Part shown: positions 1 to 11,518 of the stretch, piece by piece
How the letters are laid out: each line of letters starts with the position of its first letter
Position numbering within the stretch: position 1 is the stretch's first letter
From: Deinandra increscens subsp. villosa
Lineage: Eukaryota; Streptophyta; Magnoliopsida; Asterales; Asteraceae
DNA length: 64,000 bases
Direction: 5' to 3'
Assembly: GCA_039602395.1 (NCBI GenBank)
Contig: JBCNJP010000025.1
Location: forward strand, 55,650,555 to 55,714,554
The notes under the pieces: model-generated
Databases searched by the model: none
The model's input: the letters and a program-made list of their open reading frames with translations, nothing else
What the model was told of the DNA's origin: nothing
Program-made: the position numbers and the translations under genes

Positions 1-1742
1 TGTAAGTCTTGTGATCAATTTGCTACTGCTAAGAGTACTCTCTTAGATGAAAAAAAAAACAAAGTTGAATGATCTTTTGTCTGTAGCAAGAGCTGATATG
101 AACATTTACAAAACAAGGTGGGAAGGTACCACAAAGGAGCTAATGGCGGTACACGAGCAATTACGTCTTCAGAAGTATGAATTTGTAAAACAGTCTGAAT
201 TGCTCGTGTCCACACAAATGGAAGTGGAAAACAGTCAAAAGGTTGTGTCTGATCTTAAAATTAAAATTTTTGAATTAAACAATAAAATGGACAGTTTTCA
301 AATTCCACCATCATTTACAAATTTTCTCTACAATACTGATAATGAAAATGTGTCTGGAAAGTTTCATCGGGTTCCTGCTCCTGTGATCATTACAAATGGT
401 CCTTCATCTGCTAAAGTTGATGAAAAGGTGGATGTTACATCTTCTTCCACAAAGATTTCGGTTCCATCTCATGATGAGAAATTTGATCAGAAATGAATTG
501 ATCAAAAGTTTGATGAAAATTCAACTGAAAAAATAGTTTTGGATTCCATTGTTGATGAATTGTTTTATGATGTTTCAGACTTTGACAAAATTGATGATCT
601 TGTTTCTGAAACCGAAATTGACATGTCAAACCCCATTCTTAAAACAGTTTCTAAGCCAGATCATAATGATTTGATTTTAAAACATAATTTTTTCCTACCA
701 TTAAATCTGAGCTTAAGAAACTAAGTGAATATGAGCAAAAATAGATTGCAAGAGGTTAAAGAATGGTGGAGTTAGATTTGTACCTGAGTCTGTACAATTA
801 AAACCTAAGGTTATTGAACAAGGTTCATCTTCAAAAGTATCGAATTCTAAAAAGGCAAAGGTCGGCAATCCAACTCAAAATGAAAAGTTTGATAAAACCA
901 AGAAATGGACAACTTATCGCCTGAAAGGTTCATATTTATGTATAGCGATAAGGACTTCCCGTTAAAAATGGTCAATCCGTATTTGATTTATAAGGTTTTT
1001 ACGAGAGGTTATGGTCTAAAATATGATCCGAATGTGAAAAGAGTGCCCATTAGGAGGGGAGATGGTAAAGTTATCATACCAAAGGACACACTTGATTCGG
1101 AACATTCAAATCATAATTTTGATTCAGGGTTGGTAAAACGGGTGCAAAAATCTATGCAAAAGACACCAAGTGATTTCCAATCACCAAGGGTTCATCAGAA
1201 ACAAATATTTCATGAACCAGCTAAACCAAATTTCAGAAAACCAAATTCATTTTTTAAGAAATCTCAATTTTTATCATGATGATGGTTTTTATGATCATTT
1301 TGGTTATGGACCAAATCAACCAGTCTATGGAAGGGGTCCAAGATGGGTTGATCATGGGTTTAGAAATGATGTTGGTCCAGGGTATGGTGGTAGGAGGGGT
1401 AGGTTTCAAGATTATGATGACCAATACTATGCTGGAAATCCACGATTTTGTGATCAATATTTTCATGGTGGTGATTTTCCAAATAGTTTGACTGGTTATG
1501 ACTCTGGGTTTTATGATGATTTTAGTGATCATCGTGTTTCTAATCGAAAGGTTTTAAAATCAAATAAACAAAAACTCGTCATTGAAACCGGTATAGATGA
1601 TGACACGGTCATTGACAAACGAAAGTGTTTTAAGTGCAAAAACCGTGGTCATACATACCGGAATTGTCCTCTGAAGAAGGATAAAGCTGATAAGTCTGAA
1701 GCTAAAAAATCTGATGAGGCTTCTGAGGGTTATCAAACATAG
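1..1742 (+). pseudogene. Sirevirus A gag C-terminal part, coiled coil plus CCHC zinc knuckle
   Basis: This is the remains of the nucleocapsid end of gag. The first part (47-496) reads as a Glu/Lys/Gln-rich helix typical of a coiled coil. Further in-register pieces lie at 539-724 and 905-1279, and a frame change near 1170-1280 leads into 1170-1742. The zinc knuckle is at 1626-1667 with Cys-X2-Cys-X4-His-X4-Cys spacing (CFKCKNRGHTYRNC). Stops at 494-496 and 722-724 and the frame change show it is not translated as one protein. A Gly/Tyr/Asp-rich stretch precedes the knuckle at about 1280-1530. No capsid domain is visible, because the window starts inside gag. Confidence 0.75.
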
Positions 1743-1781
1743 ACACATGTTTCTAGTGTTTCACAAAAGAAAGTCAGATTT

Positions 1782-3527
1782 GTGGATTACAAAGGCAGAG
1801 TTTATTTTTATGATGAATCGTCTGAATTTCACAAACATCAAAATGATAAGAAATTAGATGGTGGTTTTGATAATATCAAATCAATTTTAAAGAATTCAGA
1901 ATCTGGATCCACAAGCACTTCAACTGAGAAGTGGAAACCTAAGGGTTCATCCACAGCTGGTAATGACTTTGTCAAAGATGAAGGTCAACCCAAAGCTTCG
2001 GGCTTGGGTTCGTCCCGAAACTAATCAATTTGATAATTTATGCAGGGATCTTCGCGACAGCCTATGAATAATATTTGGGTTGTTGATAGCGGAGCATCCA
2101 GACATATGACCGGTGACATCTCCCTACTTCATAATGTTAAACATTTCGATGGAAGAAAAGTCACTTTTGCTAGAAATAAAGGCGGTCAGATTACTGGGAT
2201 TGGTAAATTGAGTAATGGTGCTCTCACATTCGACAGAGTGGAATATGTCAAAGAATTGGAATACAATCTTCTAAGCGTCTCCCAGATTTGTGATAAGCAA
2301 TACACCACTACTTTCACAGGGAGTGAATGTTTGATTTTGAAACCAGGATACAAGATTCCAGATGATTACATTGTGATGCGAGCACCACGTTTCTCAAATC
2401 TTTATGTTCTTGATATGAATTCAGCAAGATCGAATGTTGTGGGTGGTCAGTGTTTCCTTTCAAAGGCTTCTGAGAAAGAATATGTTCTTTGGCATCGACG
2501 CATGGGTCACATCCATTACCGGAAGATGAATGAATTGGTTCGTAGGGATCTTGTAGAAGGGGTTCCGAAGCATCAATTTGTATTTAATGATGTATGCATT
2601 AGCTGCAAGAAAGGGAAGCAGAAAAGAAAATCTCATCCACTGAAAAAGTACCATTCAACTGATGTTCCATTGGAATTGCTTCACATGGACTTATTTGATC
2701 CTGTGAATCACAAAAGCATTTCCAAACATTGGTATTGTCTTGTGGTAACTGGTGAATTTTCAAGATTTTCATGGGTAGATTTTCTTGTCACAAAGGATGA
2801 AACTTCAAGAATCCTTGTCAACTTGATTAATACTCTTGAGTCATTCTACAAGTTGAAGGTTAGAAGGATTTGGAGTGACAACGACACGGAGTTTAAAAAC
2901 AACGTCATAAGGGTGTTTTGCTTGGAAAAAGGAATAGTACATGAATTTAGTACTCCTTACACACCTCGGAAAAATGGCGTTACGGAGAGGAAGAACGAAA
3001 CAATTATCAAAACAGCAAGTACGATGTTGGCTGATGCACAACTTCCAGTAAATTTCTGGACAGAAGCTGTCAACACTGCTTGTTATGTGCTCAACCGAGT
3101 GCTTATGGTTAAAAGGCTTGGGAAAACTTGTTACGAGTTACTCAAGAATCATAAGCCAAATCTCAATTATTTGGAACCTTATGGGTGTCCCTGTACTGTG
3201 TTAAAGTCTATTGGTAAATTGAAGACAAAGTTTTCAAAGGATTATTTGTCGGGTATTCAAACCAGAAGAAACGCGTGTTTAATAAGTAGACTAGTACAGT
3301 GGAAGAACATTTGCATGTTGATTTCCAATCTTACACGTTGCCACCCAAAGGCGTTGGACTGGATTGGATGTTTGATTACAAGGCTATTTTTGAATCGCTT
3401 GAATCAACACCAGCAATATCCGATGATCATCTTACTCGTGTTTATATCAAATTACATAATGATACTCTGGTCATGCATATTGAGACTCCGTCTACTCCAA
3501 ACGTGCCTGTTGTTAAAGATTATGTGA
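1782..3527 (+). pseudogene. Sirevirus A protease and integrase, degenerate
   Basis: The aspartic protease begins near 2070 with the active-site motif DSGASRHMTG. A GAG-pre-integrase zinc segment follows (LWHRRMGH, then CISCKKGK, about 2490-2620). The integrase core follows, with its acidic residues seen in HMDLFDP, WSDNDTEF and GVTERKNE (about 2680-3000). The frame from 2040 stays open to 3527 but leaves the family reading after about 3240. From there the natural continuation is in another frame (fragments 3299-3532 and 3566-3766, an acidic linker between integrase and reverse transcriptase). A leader segment (1782-2024) joins the gag knuckle to the protease and ends in a stop. Confidence 0.85.
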
Positions 3528-3769
3528 CATAAACCACAACCGACACCACAATTATTGCTGATGATATGTCTTCTGATGATGACAATGAGTTTCATGAAGC
3601 TGTGTCTGATGAGATTGAGATTCCTGTAAAACAAGTTGAACCACAAGTTGAAGCTACTACAAGTGGTACTAGTGAAGTTGCGGTAGATAATATCCAACCT
3701 GTTTCACAATCTGACATTACTTCAACTGAAAATGTGGTTGTTGAGGAAGATCATGTTCCTGACTAAGTA

Positions 3770-5454
3770 GAAACGGTTATTGTTCCTATTCACAGACGCT
3801 CCGGATAAACACCTATCATCCACAAGATAATATTATCGGTGATTTAAGTGAAGGAGTGAGAACAAGACATCAAATTGAGAATAGTGCTCTTCTTACTATC
3901 AGGGAATCTGGTATTCAAGACGAGGTGTTTCATTCATGTTTCCTATCCCAGATCGAGCCAACTGACGTGAAACAAGCTTTACAAGATGGTTCATGGGTGG
4001 AGGCAATGCAAGAAGAATTGTTAAAATTTTAGAAACTTGGAGTGTGGCACCTGGTTGATTTACCTACTAACAGTAAAGAACCGTGTGGAACCCATTGGGT
4101 ATATAAGTGCAAACGGGATGATCGAGGAGTTATAGTGCGAAACAAAGCTCGTTTGGTTGTTCAAGGGTTTTCTCAAGAGGAAGGTATCGATTTTAACGAA
4201 GTGTACGTGCCTGTTGCAAGAATCGAAGCAATCAGAATTTTCTTGGCTTATGCGGCACATCGTGGTTTTAAAGTCTTCCAGATGGATGTGAAGAGTACAT
4301 TTCTGTATGGCAAAGTGAAGGAAGAAGTCTATGTAAAATAACCTCCGGGATTCTATGATCCTGATTATCCGGAGAAGGTATATAAGTTGGAGAAAGCACT
4401 TTATGGTCTTCATCAGGCTCCTCGAGATTGGTATGAGACCTTGTCCACTTATTTACTAGAAAACGGGTTTAAGCGTGGGTTGGTAGACAGCACTTTGTTC
4501 TGTCAGAAAACGGGGGAGGATTTGCTCTTGGTACAAATATACGTTGATGATATTATTTTTGGGAGCTCAAACGAACAACTTTCGAAGGATTTTGAAAAGT
4601 TAATGCAGACTAGGTTTGAGATGAGTTCTATGGGTGAAATGTCTTTCTATCCGGGATTACAAGTTCAACAATCTGACAAAGGGATCTTCATACATCAAAC
4701 AAAGTATGTGAAAGATGTTCTAAGTCGATTCAAGATTGAAGACGTTCGTGTTCCCGGAACTCCGATTCAGCTGTCACATGGCCTTTGTCCTGACGAAGAT
4801 GGTGAAGAAGTTGAAGCCACTCTTTATAGGGAAAGGATAGGTTCACTGATGTATTTAACAGCCAGCAGACCTGACATTATGTTTGTCGTTTGTTTTTGTG
4901 CCAGGTACCAAGCAGCTCCTCGGATATCTGATTTGAATGCAGTTAGAAGAATTCTAGCTTATCTGAAAGGTAACACAGATCTCGGGATCTGGTATCCTCG
5001 TGATGACTACGGTGGTTGCAAGATTAATTTCAAGTCAAGCACGGCATGGTGTCAATTCTTATGCGATAGGTTGGTATCATGGCAGTGTAAGAAACAGACA
5101 TCCGTTGCTACATCCACGGCAGAAGCTGAATACATTGCGGCTGCAAGTTGCTGCTCACAGGTTTTATGGATTCAATAGCAAATGCGGGATTACGGTTTGC
5201 AGTTTCTTACTACCCCAATATACATAGATAATTCTGCTGCTATATGCATTACTAAGAACCCCATGCATCACGCTAAAACTAAGCTTATAAATATCCGGTA
5301 TCACTTCATTCGTGATTGTTATGAGAAACACTTTATTGATTTGCAAAAGATCCACACTGATTTTCAACAAGCGAATCTTTTCACTAAGGCGTTTAACAAA
5401 ACCCGCTTTCGATATCTTTTGCAAATCAACGGCATACAAATATTTCCTGCTTAG
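3770..5454 (+). pseudogene. Sirevirus A reverse transcriptase and RNase H, degenerate
   Basis: A linker around 3830-3870 reads IIGDLSEGVRTR, a familiar copia motif just before reverse transcriptase. The polymerase runs from about 4042, with WVYKCKRDDRG, KARLVVQGFSQ and FQMDVKSTFLYG, and the catalytic YVDDII near 4540. RNase H follows, with the signature SVATSTAEAEYIA near 5100 and the end motif at 5182-5454. Stops occur near 4030, 4339 (TAA) and 5176 (TAG). The RNase H region has diverged where a YSDADWAG-type motif is expected (about 5020). The reading ends at 5454. Confidence 0.87.
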
Positions 5455-5950
5455 TAGCTGTCGGGTGATCAATTTTTTGTTTTTGGTTTCTTTTTCGTTG
5501 AGTTTCTTTTCTTATTACAAAAATCCAAAAATAGAGTTTTGTGTTTTAGGGGGAGAAAATCAGAAAATTATAAAAAAGGAAAAATGTCAAAAATTAAAAA
5601 AATTGATAAATGTAAAAAGCGTAAAAAAATTGAAAATTCAAAATGAGAAATTGATCCGACCAAGCGAGAAATGATATTACATCAGCGTATGTTATCAACC
5701 ATGGATAAAGTAGAATTAAAGGTTGTAGGTGCTTGTTTTGGCTAGTTGAATGCGTACAGGCAAATCTGATATATGCTAGTATGATATAAACTTAAAAATT
5801 TCTGCTTGATTATTGTGTGGCACATCTTGATGGATGCTGTGTAATTTTACCAATAAAAATGAAAATAGCAAAAACAGAATAAGAGATGTTCTGGTGTATG
5901 CATGCTTTCATTTTGCAAAAATTTCAACTTGTTTGATTTTCTTTATTTTG

Positions 5951-6190
5951 TCAAACGATCGGCCTTTCTCTGCGTATCGAAAGATCGACCTGATTGGTGT
6001 TCGTTTGACGTTCTGCTTTATTTTCTTTGGTGTTTCGTATAATCCATCGGACTTTCTCTGTGTGTACGTAAGTACCGACCTGATTGTTGTTGGATTATAC
6101 AATTTCTGCTTTATTTCTATTTCTTATTTTCCTAACAATCGGACTTTCTCTGCGTGCCTACCAGCCGACCTGATTGTTAGTTGTTTAGGG
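5951..6190 (+). repeat. Array of three hairpins with shared loops and different stems (Sirevirus A)
   Basis: Three imperfect direct repeats of about 85-95 bp share the core GGACTTTCTCTGCGT followed by CGACCTGATTG. Each repeat is closed by its own inverted repeat. Stem 1 is TCAAACGA 5951-5958 with TCGTTTGA 6001-6008. Stem 2 is GTATAATCC 6037-6045 with GGATTATAC 6092-6100. Stem 3 is CTAACAATC 6132-6140 with GATTGTTAG 6172-6180. All three stems pair perfectly. The minus-strand relative has an equivalent array. Confidence 0.85.
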
Positions 6191-6869
6191 TTCTGCTTTA
6201 TTTTTGCATGAAACACCATGGACGATAAATCTCTGTTGAAATTCAAATTCTGTGAAAAATACAAAAATAGAATAAGCCAGATTGCCAGTATTTCGGATTG
6301 TGTGGGCTATCATATTTTCAATGCTTGATTGAATCATATCTTAACATATCAGAATTCTATAGAAATTGATCTGCCTGAAATTAAATAAATTGAAAAGTTG
6401 TAGTCTCTGCCTACTTGACTTGCATGCTGATTAAAATTGAAATTGAAGTGTGTCTGATACATATTTGCTAATATGATCTCGCGTCTGGATCTTTATCGCA
6501 AAAATTTAAGTTATTATGCTTTTCAATTTTGTTATTTCAATTCTGTTTGGTTATTTTTTTTTGAATAGCTGGAAATTTCAAAAAGATTTTAGGTGTGTTT
6601 TAGCATAATCTTGTAAAAATCCAAAAAGATTTTCGGTGTGTTTGAAAAATTTATAAAAATCAAAAAGATTTTGTTTCTATTTTATTTTCGATCAACCGAT
6701 AGTGAAAAATCAAAATTATGCCGGATACAAGCAAATGGACTTGAAATCAGAAAGTTCATCATTGAATTGAACAAAGTTTGTTGCAAATTGACAAAATTTA
6801 AAACTTTTGGGGTTCAATTTAAAGATTCTTCAAAATTTAGGGTTCAATGTGAATATTTTGAAAATGTCC

Positions 6870-7615
6870 AAACTCTAAGTTCGGACATCCGAACCTGAGA
6901 TTCAGATCGTCCGAAGTCCTAGTTCGGACAGAGTTCGTACATGCCGAAGGTAAAGTTTGGAAAGAGTTAAGCAAGATTCTTTAACCAAACATGGAGTTCG
7001 GATAGAAGTTCGGACAGCTGAACCTTATGGGCTCTAAATAGCCTAATCTGGAGTTCGGACACTCACTGTTACTCATACTCACAAACTCTTACCGAACCTC
7101 TGCCAAAATTTTCAAAAATTCGATTGACTGCTTTTTAACGTGTTCTGAGACCAGATTAAGGTAGGGATTCTCATTTCGAGTGCAAGGGTGTGTTTGGTCG
7201 TCATTTTTTGTTGTTAAAAAAGGTTGTTTTTGTGCAAAACCGTGACGAGGGTTTTTGCGTTCATAGATCTAAAATTAAACATACTTAGAGGTTGTTTAAG
7301 ATGATAAAAAATAGTTCTGTGGATTCATAATAAAAAAACGCACAAAGGGTTCAAATCCCGTGGTCTGATTTGGTCTGATTCAACTTTTAGAGAGGATGAA
7401 GCTCTCGATGACCGTCTAGTGCCGAACCTGAGATTCATCAGCTGAACCTGGAGTTCGGACGAAGTTCGTCTGAAGTTCGGTCGTTGACCAAAGGGTTCGG
7501 ACGTTGACCGAAGGTCAACATTGACCTTTGACCAGGTCAAGTTCGGACAAAGTTCGGACATTGATTTCAGTTCGTATGGAGTTCGGACGAAGTTCGGCTC
7601 AAGTTCGTCTAACAT
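6870..7615 (+). repeat. GTTCGG-rich repeat cluster upstream of the post-pol ORF
   Basis: About a dozen copies of GTTCGGAC, GTTCGGTC and close variants, plus some inverted CCGAAC copies, are scattered in two groups (6879-7060 and 7440-7610). The same motif is concentrated in the U3 part of both Sirevirus LTRs (11255-11320 and 59790-59850). Between the groups, 7030-7160 looks like promoter and leader sequence: CTCTAAATAG near 7032, then a pyrimidine-rich stretch. An LTR-like promoter module in front of the next ORF is inferred, not shown. Confidence 0.6.
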
Positions 7616-7732
7616 TGATTTTTGAATAAAAAGTCAATTGTTTACGCGAATGACAACGAACTGATGAAATTGGTGAACATTTCTGTTAATCACATTGAAT
7701 TTAACGAGCTTTTATTTTATGTGTTTTTAGAT

Positions 7733-10700
7733 ATGGCGAACGATTTAAAAAGTTGGTGATAAGCATAACATCTGTGCACATCTTGGCGTTGCTCGTTCAA
7801 AGCTTGCTAAATTCAGAGGATCAGGAATCTTTGATTTCTTACGAAGATCAAGAATTCATTATGCCATTACACAACCATGTGATGTCTATCGTGATATTCT
7901 TGTGGAATTTTGGTCTACAGCAAGAACGATTACTGATGATCCTATCAGGATTTCTGCAACAGTACAAAACCGAACTGTTGCATTCACCGAAGAAGATGTT
8001 CGACGAGTCCTGAAGCTGACTGATGACACAACAACAGCTCCACTTGAATTTCCTCATGCTGATAATGTGGCGTTGTTGAAACGGATTCGGTATACCGATG
8101 ATCCAAGTCAGGAGTGGATTTACAAGTCATCTCTCAGCGTTCCTTACAAATTCCTGGTGCATGCATTGTTGCTGTGTCTGGGGCATAGGATTTCAGGACA
8201 AGATGAGGTTGGTCAGAAGATAATATCATTGTTGAATGCCTTGATAATGAATCGTCCATACAATTGTGTTGGATTAATCTTTTATTACATGAGAGATAAT
8301 GTGACTCAGAGGCACAAGAAAGCAGCATTGTATCCAAGGTTTCTTTAGATGATTTTGAATGATAAATATCCTGATTTAGTGAAGCTTGAAGATCAAAAGA
8401 TGGATTTAAAGCATATGAATGAGACTAGTGTGGGTGCATTGGCCTCTTAACAGAAAAAGTCACCTAAAGAGTAGCCAAAACTGAAAAGATTGATTGCTCA
8501 CTTGGCTAATCCAAATTATGTTGCACCAGCTCAGGGTGCAGCTCGTCATGCACAAGATAGTGATTCTGAAGAGTTGGATTATAGTTGGATAGAAGAACAG
8601 AATCAGCAACCACAACAATCAAGAGTTAAACGACCTAAAAGAAAGATCCAAACACCCATTGTATAAGATCCAGTTGTTACAGAACCGGTAGTTCAAGAAC
8701 CGGTTGTCTCTCAACCTTCTGTCTCAGAACCTGCTGTTTCAACACAAGAAGTCCCTGTGACTGTCACTGAAACTGAAACACCATCGGTTAATACCTTGAT
8801 TGATGAAGAAGAATCAGAAGATGATGACTTTCTTGAGGCTAACTCCGAAGATGTCTCAGATACAAATGAACCGTTTGTTTATATACGGGTTGGTTCAAGG
8901 AACAAAAAGGTGAAGAAAGGTAGTGATGAGCATCTTGCTTATCGTACCAGTTTGAAGAAGAAAAATAACCATTTTATTGGTCGTGTCTATGAAGACAAGT
9001 CTCCATCTGAGTCTGACGAAGACTACAATCCCGAAGCTGATGTTGTTCATGGCAAGGGAAAGCAGTCGATAACTGCTACATCTTCAGTAACTCCATCAAA
9101 AAGGAGGAAGAAGTCAGTTGCTGCCGATGGGGGAGGAAAGAGGCATAAAGGTCAACAGTATATTTTGAAACCTCATCCCGGTGTATCTTTTTCAGCAAGT
9201 CCGGCTATGTCTTTGCCTGAAATGACTACGACTACTACAACCATAGTTTCTACAGCTCAAACTGATATTTTTCAAGGGTTAAGTCAGTCAGATTTTTTAC
9301 AAGATTTGATGAATGCAACATGATCTACAATAACTAGCACAACACCTTCAGCAAGTGCTGGTGCTCAATATGTAAATCAGCCTTATGGGTTCAACACCTA
9401 CAACTCTTGTGTTCTCAACAGCTACTTCAGCTACCGCTTCAACAACATCAACTCCAGAAGTTAATTTCAATCTTGATCAAGGTTCTGTGTCATTTTCTCA
9501 GGCCAGTATCCGTAACAGTGTTGTACTTGATCAACAAGCACAGATTGACAGCTTAAAAGCTAAGTCTGATGAACAATCGAAAGTGATTACTGATTTGAGA
9601 ACAAGCAATGATGAACTGAGAGCAAGAACTGAATCTCAAGGGAAGTTGATTACTTCATTACAAGGATATTATTTGCAATTGAAACGTGGGGAATCGGCTA
9701 AGGCTCAGAAAATTCAACGTTTGAAATCAGCAAGTCGGAACCAGAGTGCTATGCTTCTACAAATGAATGAGCAATTAAAATTCTTGATGCAGAAATTTAA
9801 AGCTCAGGGGGAGATTGAGTCTGGCTCTGCATGTAAAGAGGATTATTAGAAATACTTGAATGATGATCCTGATCATGAGGACCCTGAAGGGAATGTTAGT
9901 GGAGGTTTAGGCCCAACCGGATACACTGGCTAGGCTGCTGGAACTTCTACATCTCAGGGGGAGTCAGATTCAAGAGATCATATGCCGATAACCTCGATTC
10001 CGTCGAATCAAGCTGCAAAGAGTATTGATGAGTTCAAACGGATGCTAGAAGAAGGTATTCGTTTGTGAACTTAATCCTGAACAGCTTCAAGCAGTCTTCG
10101 ATTTGAATGACGAAGAGATGAAAAGAACTTCTGAAACTGCACCTGAGAAATATGAATGATCTGAACAGAGTCTAAGGAAGATATTTTTGAAGAAGAAATT
10201 GAGGTTGAAGATATCACTGAAAAGGAGTATCCAGATCTATATTCCAATTTCAACAACAATGATCAGACTGGTGATGATTTTGAAGTATTTCCCAAAGAAA
10301 AAGGTGTTGAAGTTGAAGAGAGATTGAAAAAGAAAGAGGCTGAAAAACCTGATGATCCAACTGCTATAGAGGCGAAGGAACATAATCAACGATGGGTGTT
10401 CAATGAATACATGAAGACATTTCATGCAAATTATGTTCCTCCTCCAAAGCCAATCAAGCAAAGAATGCATGTAAGGTTTAAGGGTCAAGCATTAGGTGAA
10501 ATTATCAGCTGGATGTATGTTGAATGTCTTAGGTGCTATGGAATTAAACGTCAACATGGGATTCAATATTTCAAGACTGCACGAGACTTTGATACTTTAC
10601 CGGTTTGGGATGTTAGGGAGCTTACACGAAAGTCTTTCTGCAATTATGGTGATGATTGGAAGGGTGTCTACTTCAAGAATCAAATTAAGAAAGAATGTAC

Positions 10701-11145
10701 TTTTGGATTTCCATTTCTAAAGCCTCAAAGACCGCAGAGGCGTAGACATCCGACCAAAATTCATAAGAGAACCGGGAAGAAGCTGATAATACTTACCTTC
10801 AAAACAAAGCCTAATGTGATGAAGAAGATTCCGTTGATGAAAATGGAATTAGATTTCATTCAAGATTTGAAGTGGTGGTATTATAATGAGAAGACGGGAG
10901 AAGCTGTTATAATGCTGAAGAAAGACAACAGAGTTGTAAAGGTTTATGACCCGATGTGGTTGATTAACTTATCAAAAGCTGACATAGATGTGTTGTATCA
11001 CAATAAAATTTTGTTTCATCCAGACTATATGGATCAGGCCTTGCAATTTCAAAGAGTGATACGAATATGCTTTGCGTTCAACATTTCTGCTAGGCACAAT
11101 CATCAGAATACTTGGACTGGGATGGAGACTGAAGCTGAAAACTGA
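7733..11145 (+). pseudogene. Post-pol ORF of Sirevirus A, about 1,137 codons, unknown function, broken
   Basis: A long reading frame starts with ATG at 7733, shifts frame in the A-run at 7747-7751, and continues with in-frame stops at 8346, 8448, 8473, 8664 and 9320. It shifts again between 9320 and 9385, then runs with a stop at 9847, a further stop near 9931 and several around 10065-10160. The final open block is 10324-11145. The N-terminal block (7752-8348) looks like a folded domain with FTEEDVRRVLKL and GQDEVGQKIISLLNALIMN. The middle (8480-9320) is acidic, low complexity, and rich in Pro/Val and Lys/Arg. A coiled coil follows (about 9535-9830). The C-terminal block (10380-11100) is basic and Trp/Tyr-rich. 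I see no membrane segment or signal peptide, so an envelope role has no support. Similar proteins are, as I recall, common in Asteraceae genomes. The function is not recognised. Confidence 0.65.
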
Positions 11146-11167
11146 CAAAGACTGACCAGCATTTGCC

Positions 11168-11178
11168 AAGGGGGAGTT
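11168..11178 (+). other. Polypurine tract before the 3' LTR of Sirevirus A
   Basis: AAGGGGGAG and two T residues lie directly against the LTR start TGTTGATACC. This is the expected primer for plus-strand DNA synthesis. The minus-strand relative has the same arrangement (GAGGGGGAGTT just before TGTTGATACC, plus-strand 59917-59928). Confidence 0.85.
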
Positions 11179-11518
11179 TGTTGATACCTGCAGATGGAAA
11201 GATGCTAGATCAGACAATGTTTTGAAGAGTTCAAGATTTTAAGAAAACCCTAACTGCCGAACCCTGTCCGAACCTTAGCCGAACTACAGGTTCGGACAAT
11301 GTCTAGAGTTCGAACAGCGGGGTTATATATATAGGTCGTTAGGTTTGAATTTTGTAATCAAGTTTTCTTATGTGTGTGTAAGTGAACGTGTTTTGAGCTC
11401 TGAGTCTCTGTATAATCTAATCTTGGTTATTGAATGAGATTGAGTCTTATTTACACATTTGTTCATTGAATTGTTTACACAATGGTTACGAGTTGATCAC
11501 GATCCACCCGCTCATGCA
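11179..11518 (+). mobile_element. 3' LTR of Sirevirus A, 340 bp
   Basis: It starts TGTTGATACC after the polypurine tract and ends GCTCATGCA, giving TG...CA ends. The related LTR on the minus strand (59574-59916) has the same start, the same kind of end (GCTCACGCA) and nearly the same length (343 bp), which fixes both boundaries. U3 carries an inverted repeat, GTCCGAACC 11266-11274 with GGTTCGGAC 11289-11297. A TATA-like run (TTATATATATAGG) lies near 11324. Confidence 0.85.

Larger units (their letters stand above)
5460..7732 (+). other. Post-pol non-coding region of Sirevirus A
   Basis: There is no supported gene here. A polypurine tract (AGGGGGA, 5548) follows pol directly. The hairpin array occupies 5951-6190 and GTTCGG-rich sequence fills 6870-7615. 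Segments at 5520-5560 and 5940-6190 have clear counterparts on the minus strand at about 61370-61440 and 60690-60940, so this non-coding DNA is characteristic of the family. The open frame through 5834-6211 only follows the repeated hairpins and is not a gene. Confidence 0.7.
1..11518 (+). mobile_element. Sirevirus-like Ty1/copia LTR retrotransposon A, 5' end outside the window
   Basis: The order is gag coiled coil, CCHC zinc knuckle, protease, integrase, reverse transcriptase, RNase H, a long post-pol region, then a 3' LTR. Integrase before reverse transcriptase identifies the copia (Ty1) superfamily. The post-pol ORF, the long gag coiled coil and the repeated AGGGGGAG tracts (5548, 9806, 9955 and 11169) point to the Sirevirus lineage. 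All reading frames are broken by several stops and shifts, so the copy is dead. The 5' LTR, primer binding site and gag start are not in the window, so the target duplication cannot be tested. The same family recurs on the minus strand at 59574-64000. Confidence 0.88.

Noticed and set aside
5834..6211. 125-codon open frame on + (and a minus frame 5908-6102)
   Set aside because: It follows the three hairpin repeats. The translation changes with the variable stems and has no family counterpart; the equivalent frame at 60706-60936 is likewise an artefact of the repeats.
7345..7375. tRNA-like GGTTCAAATCCC word
   Set aside because: The T-loop-like word stands alone; I could not find the acceptor, D or anticodon arms around it.
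7733..11145. Envelope gene assignment for the post-pol ORF
   Set aside because: Position fits the env-like genes described in some Sireviruses, but I see no signal peptide, membrane segment or fusion-like stretch.
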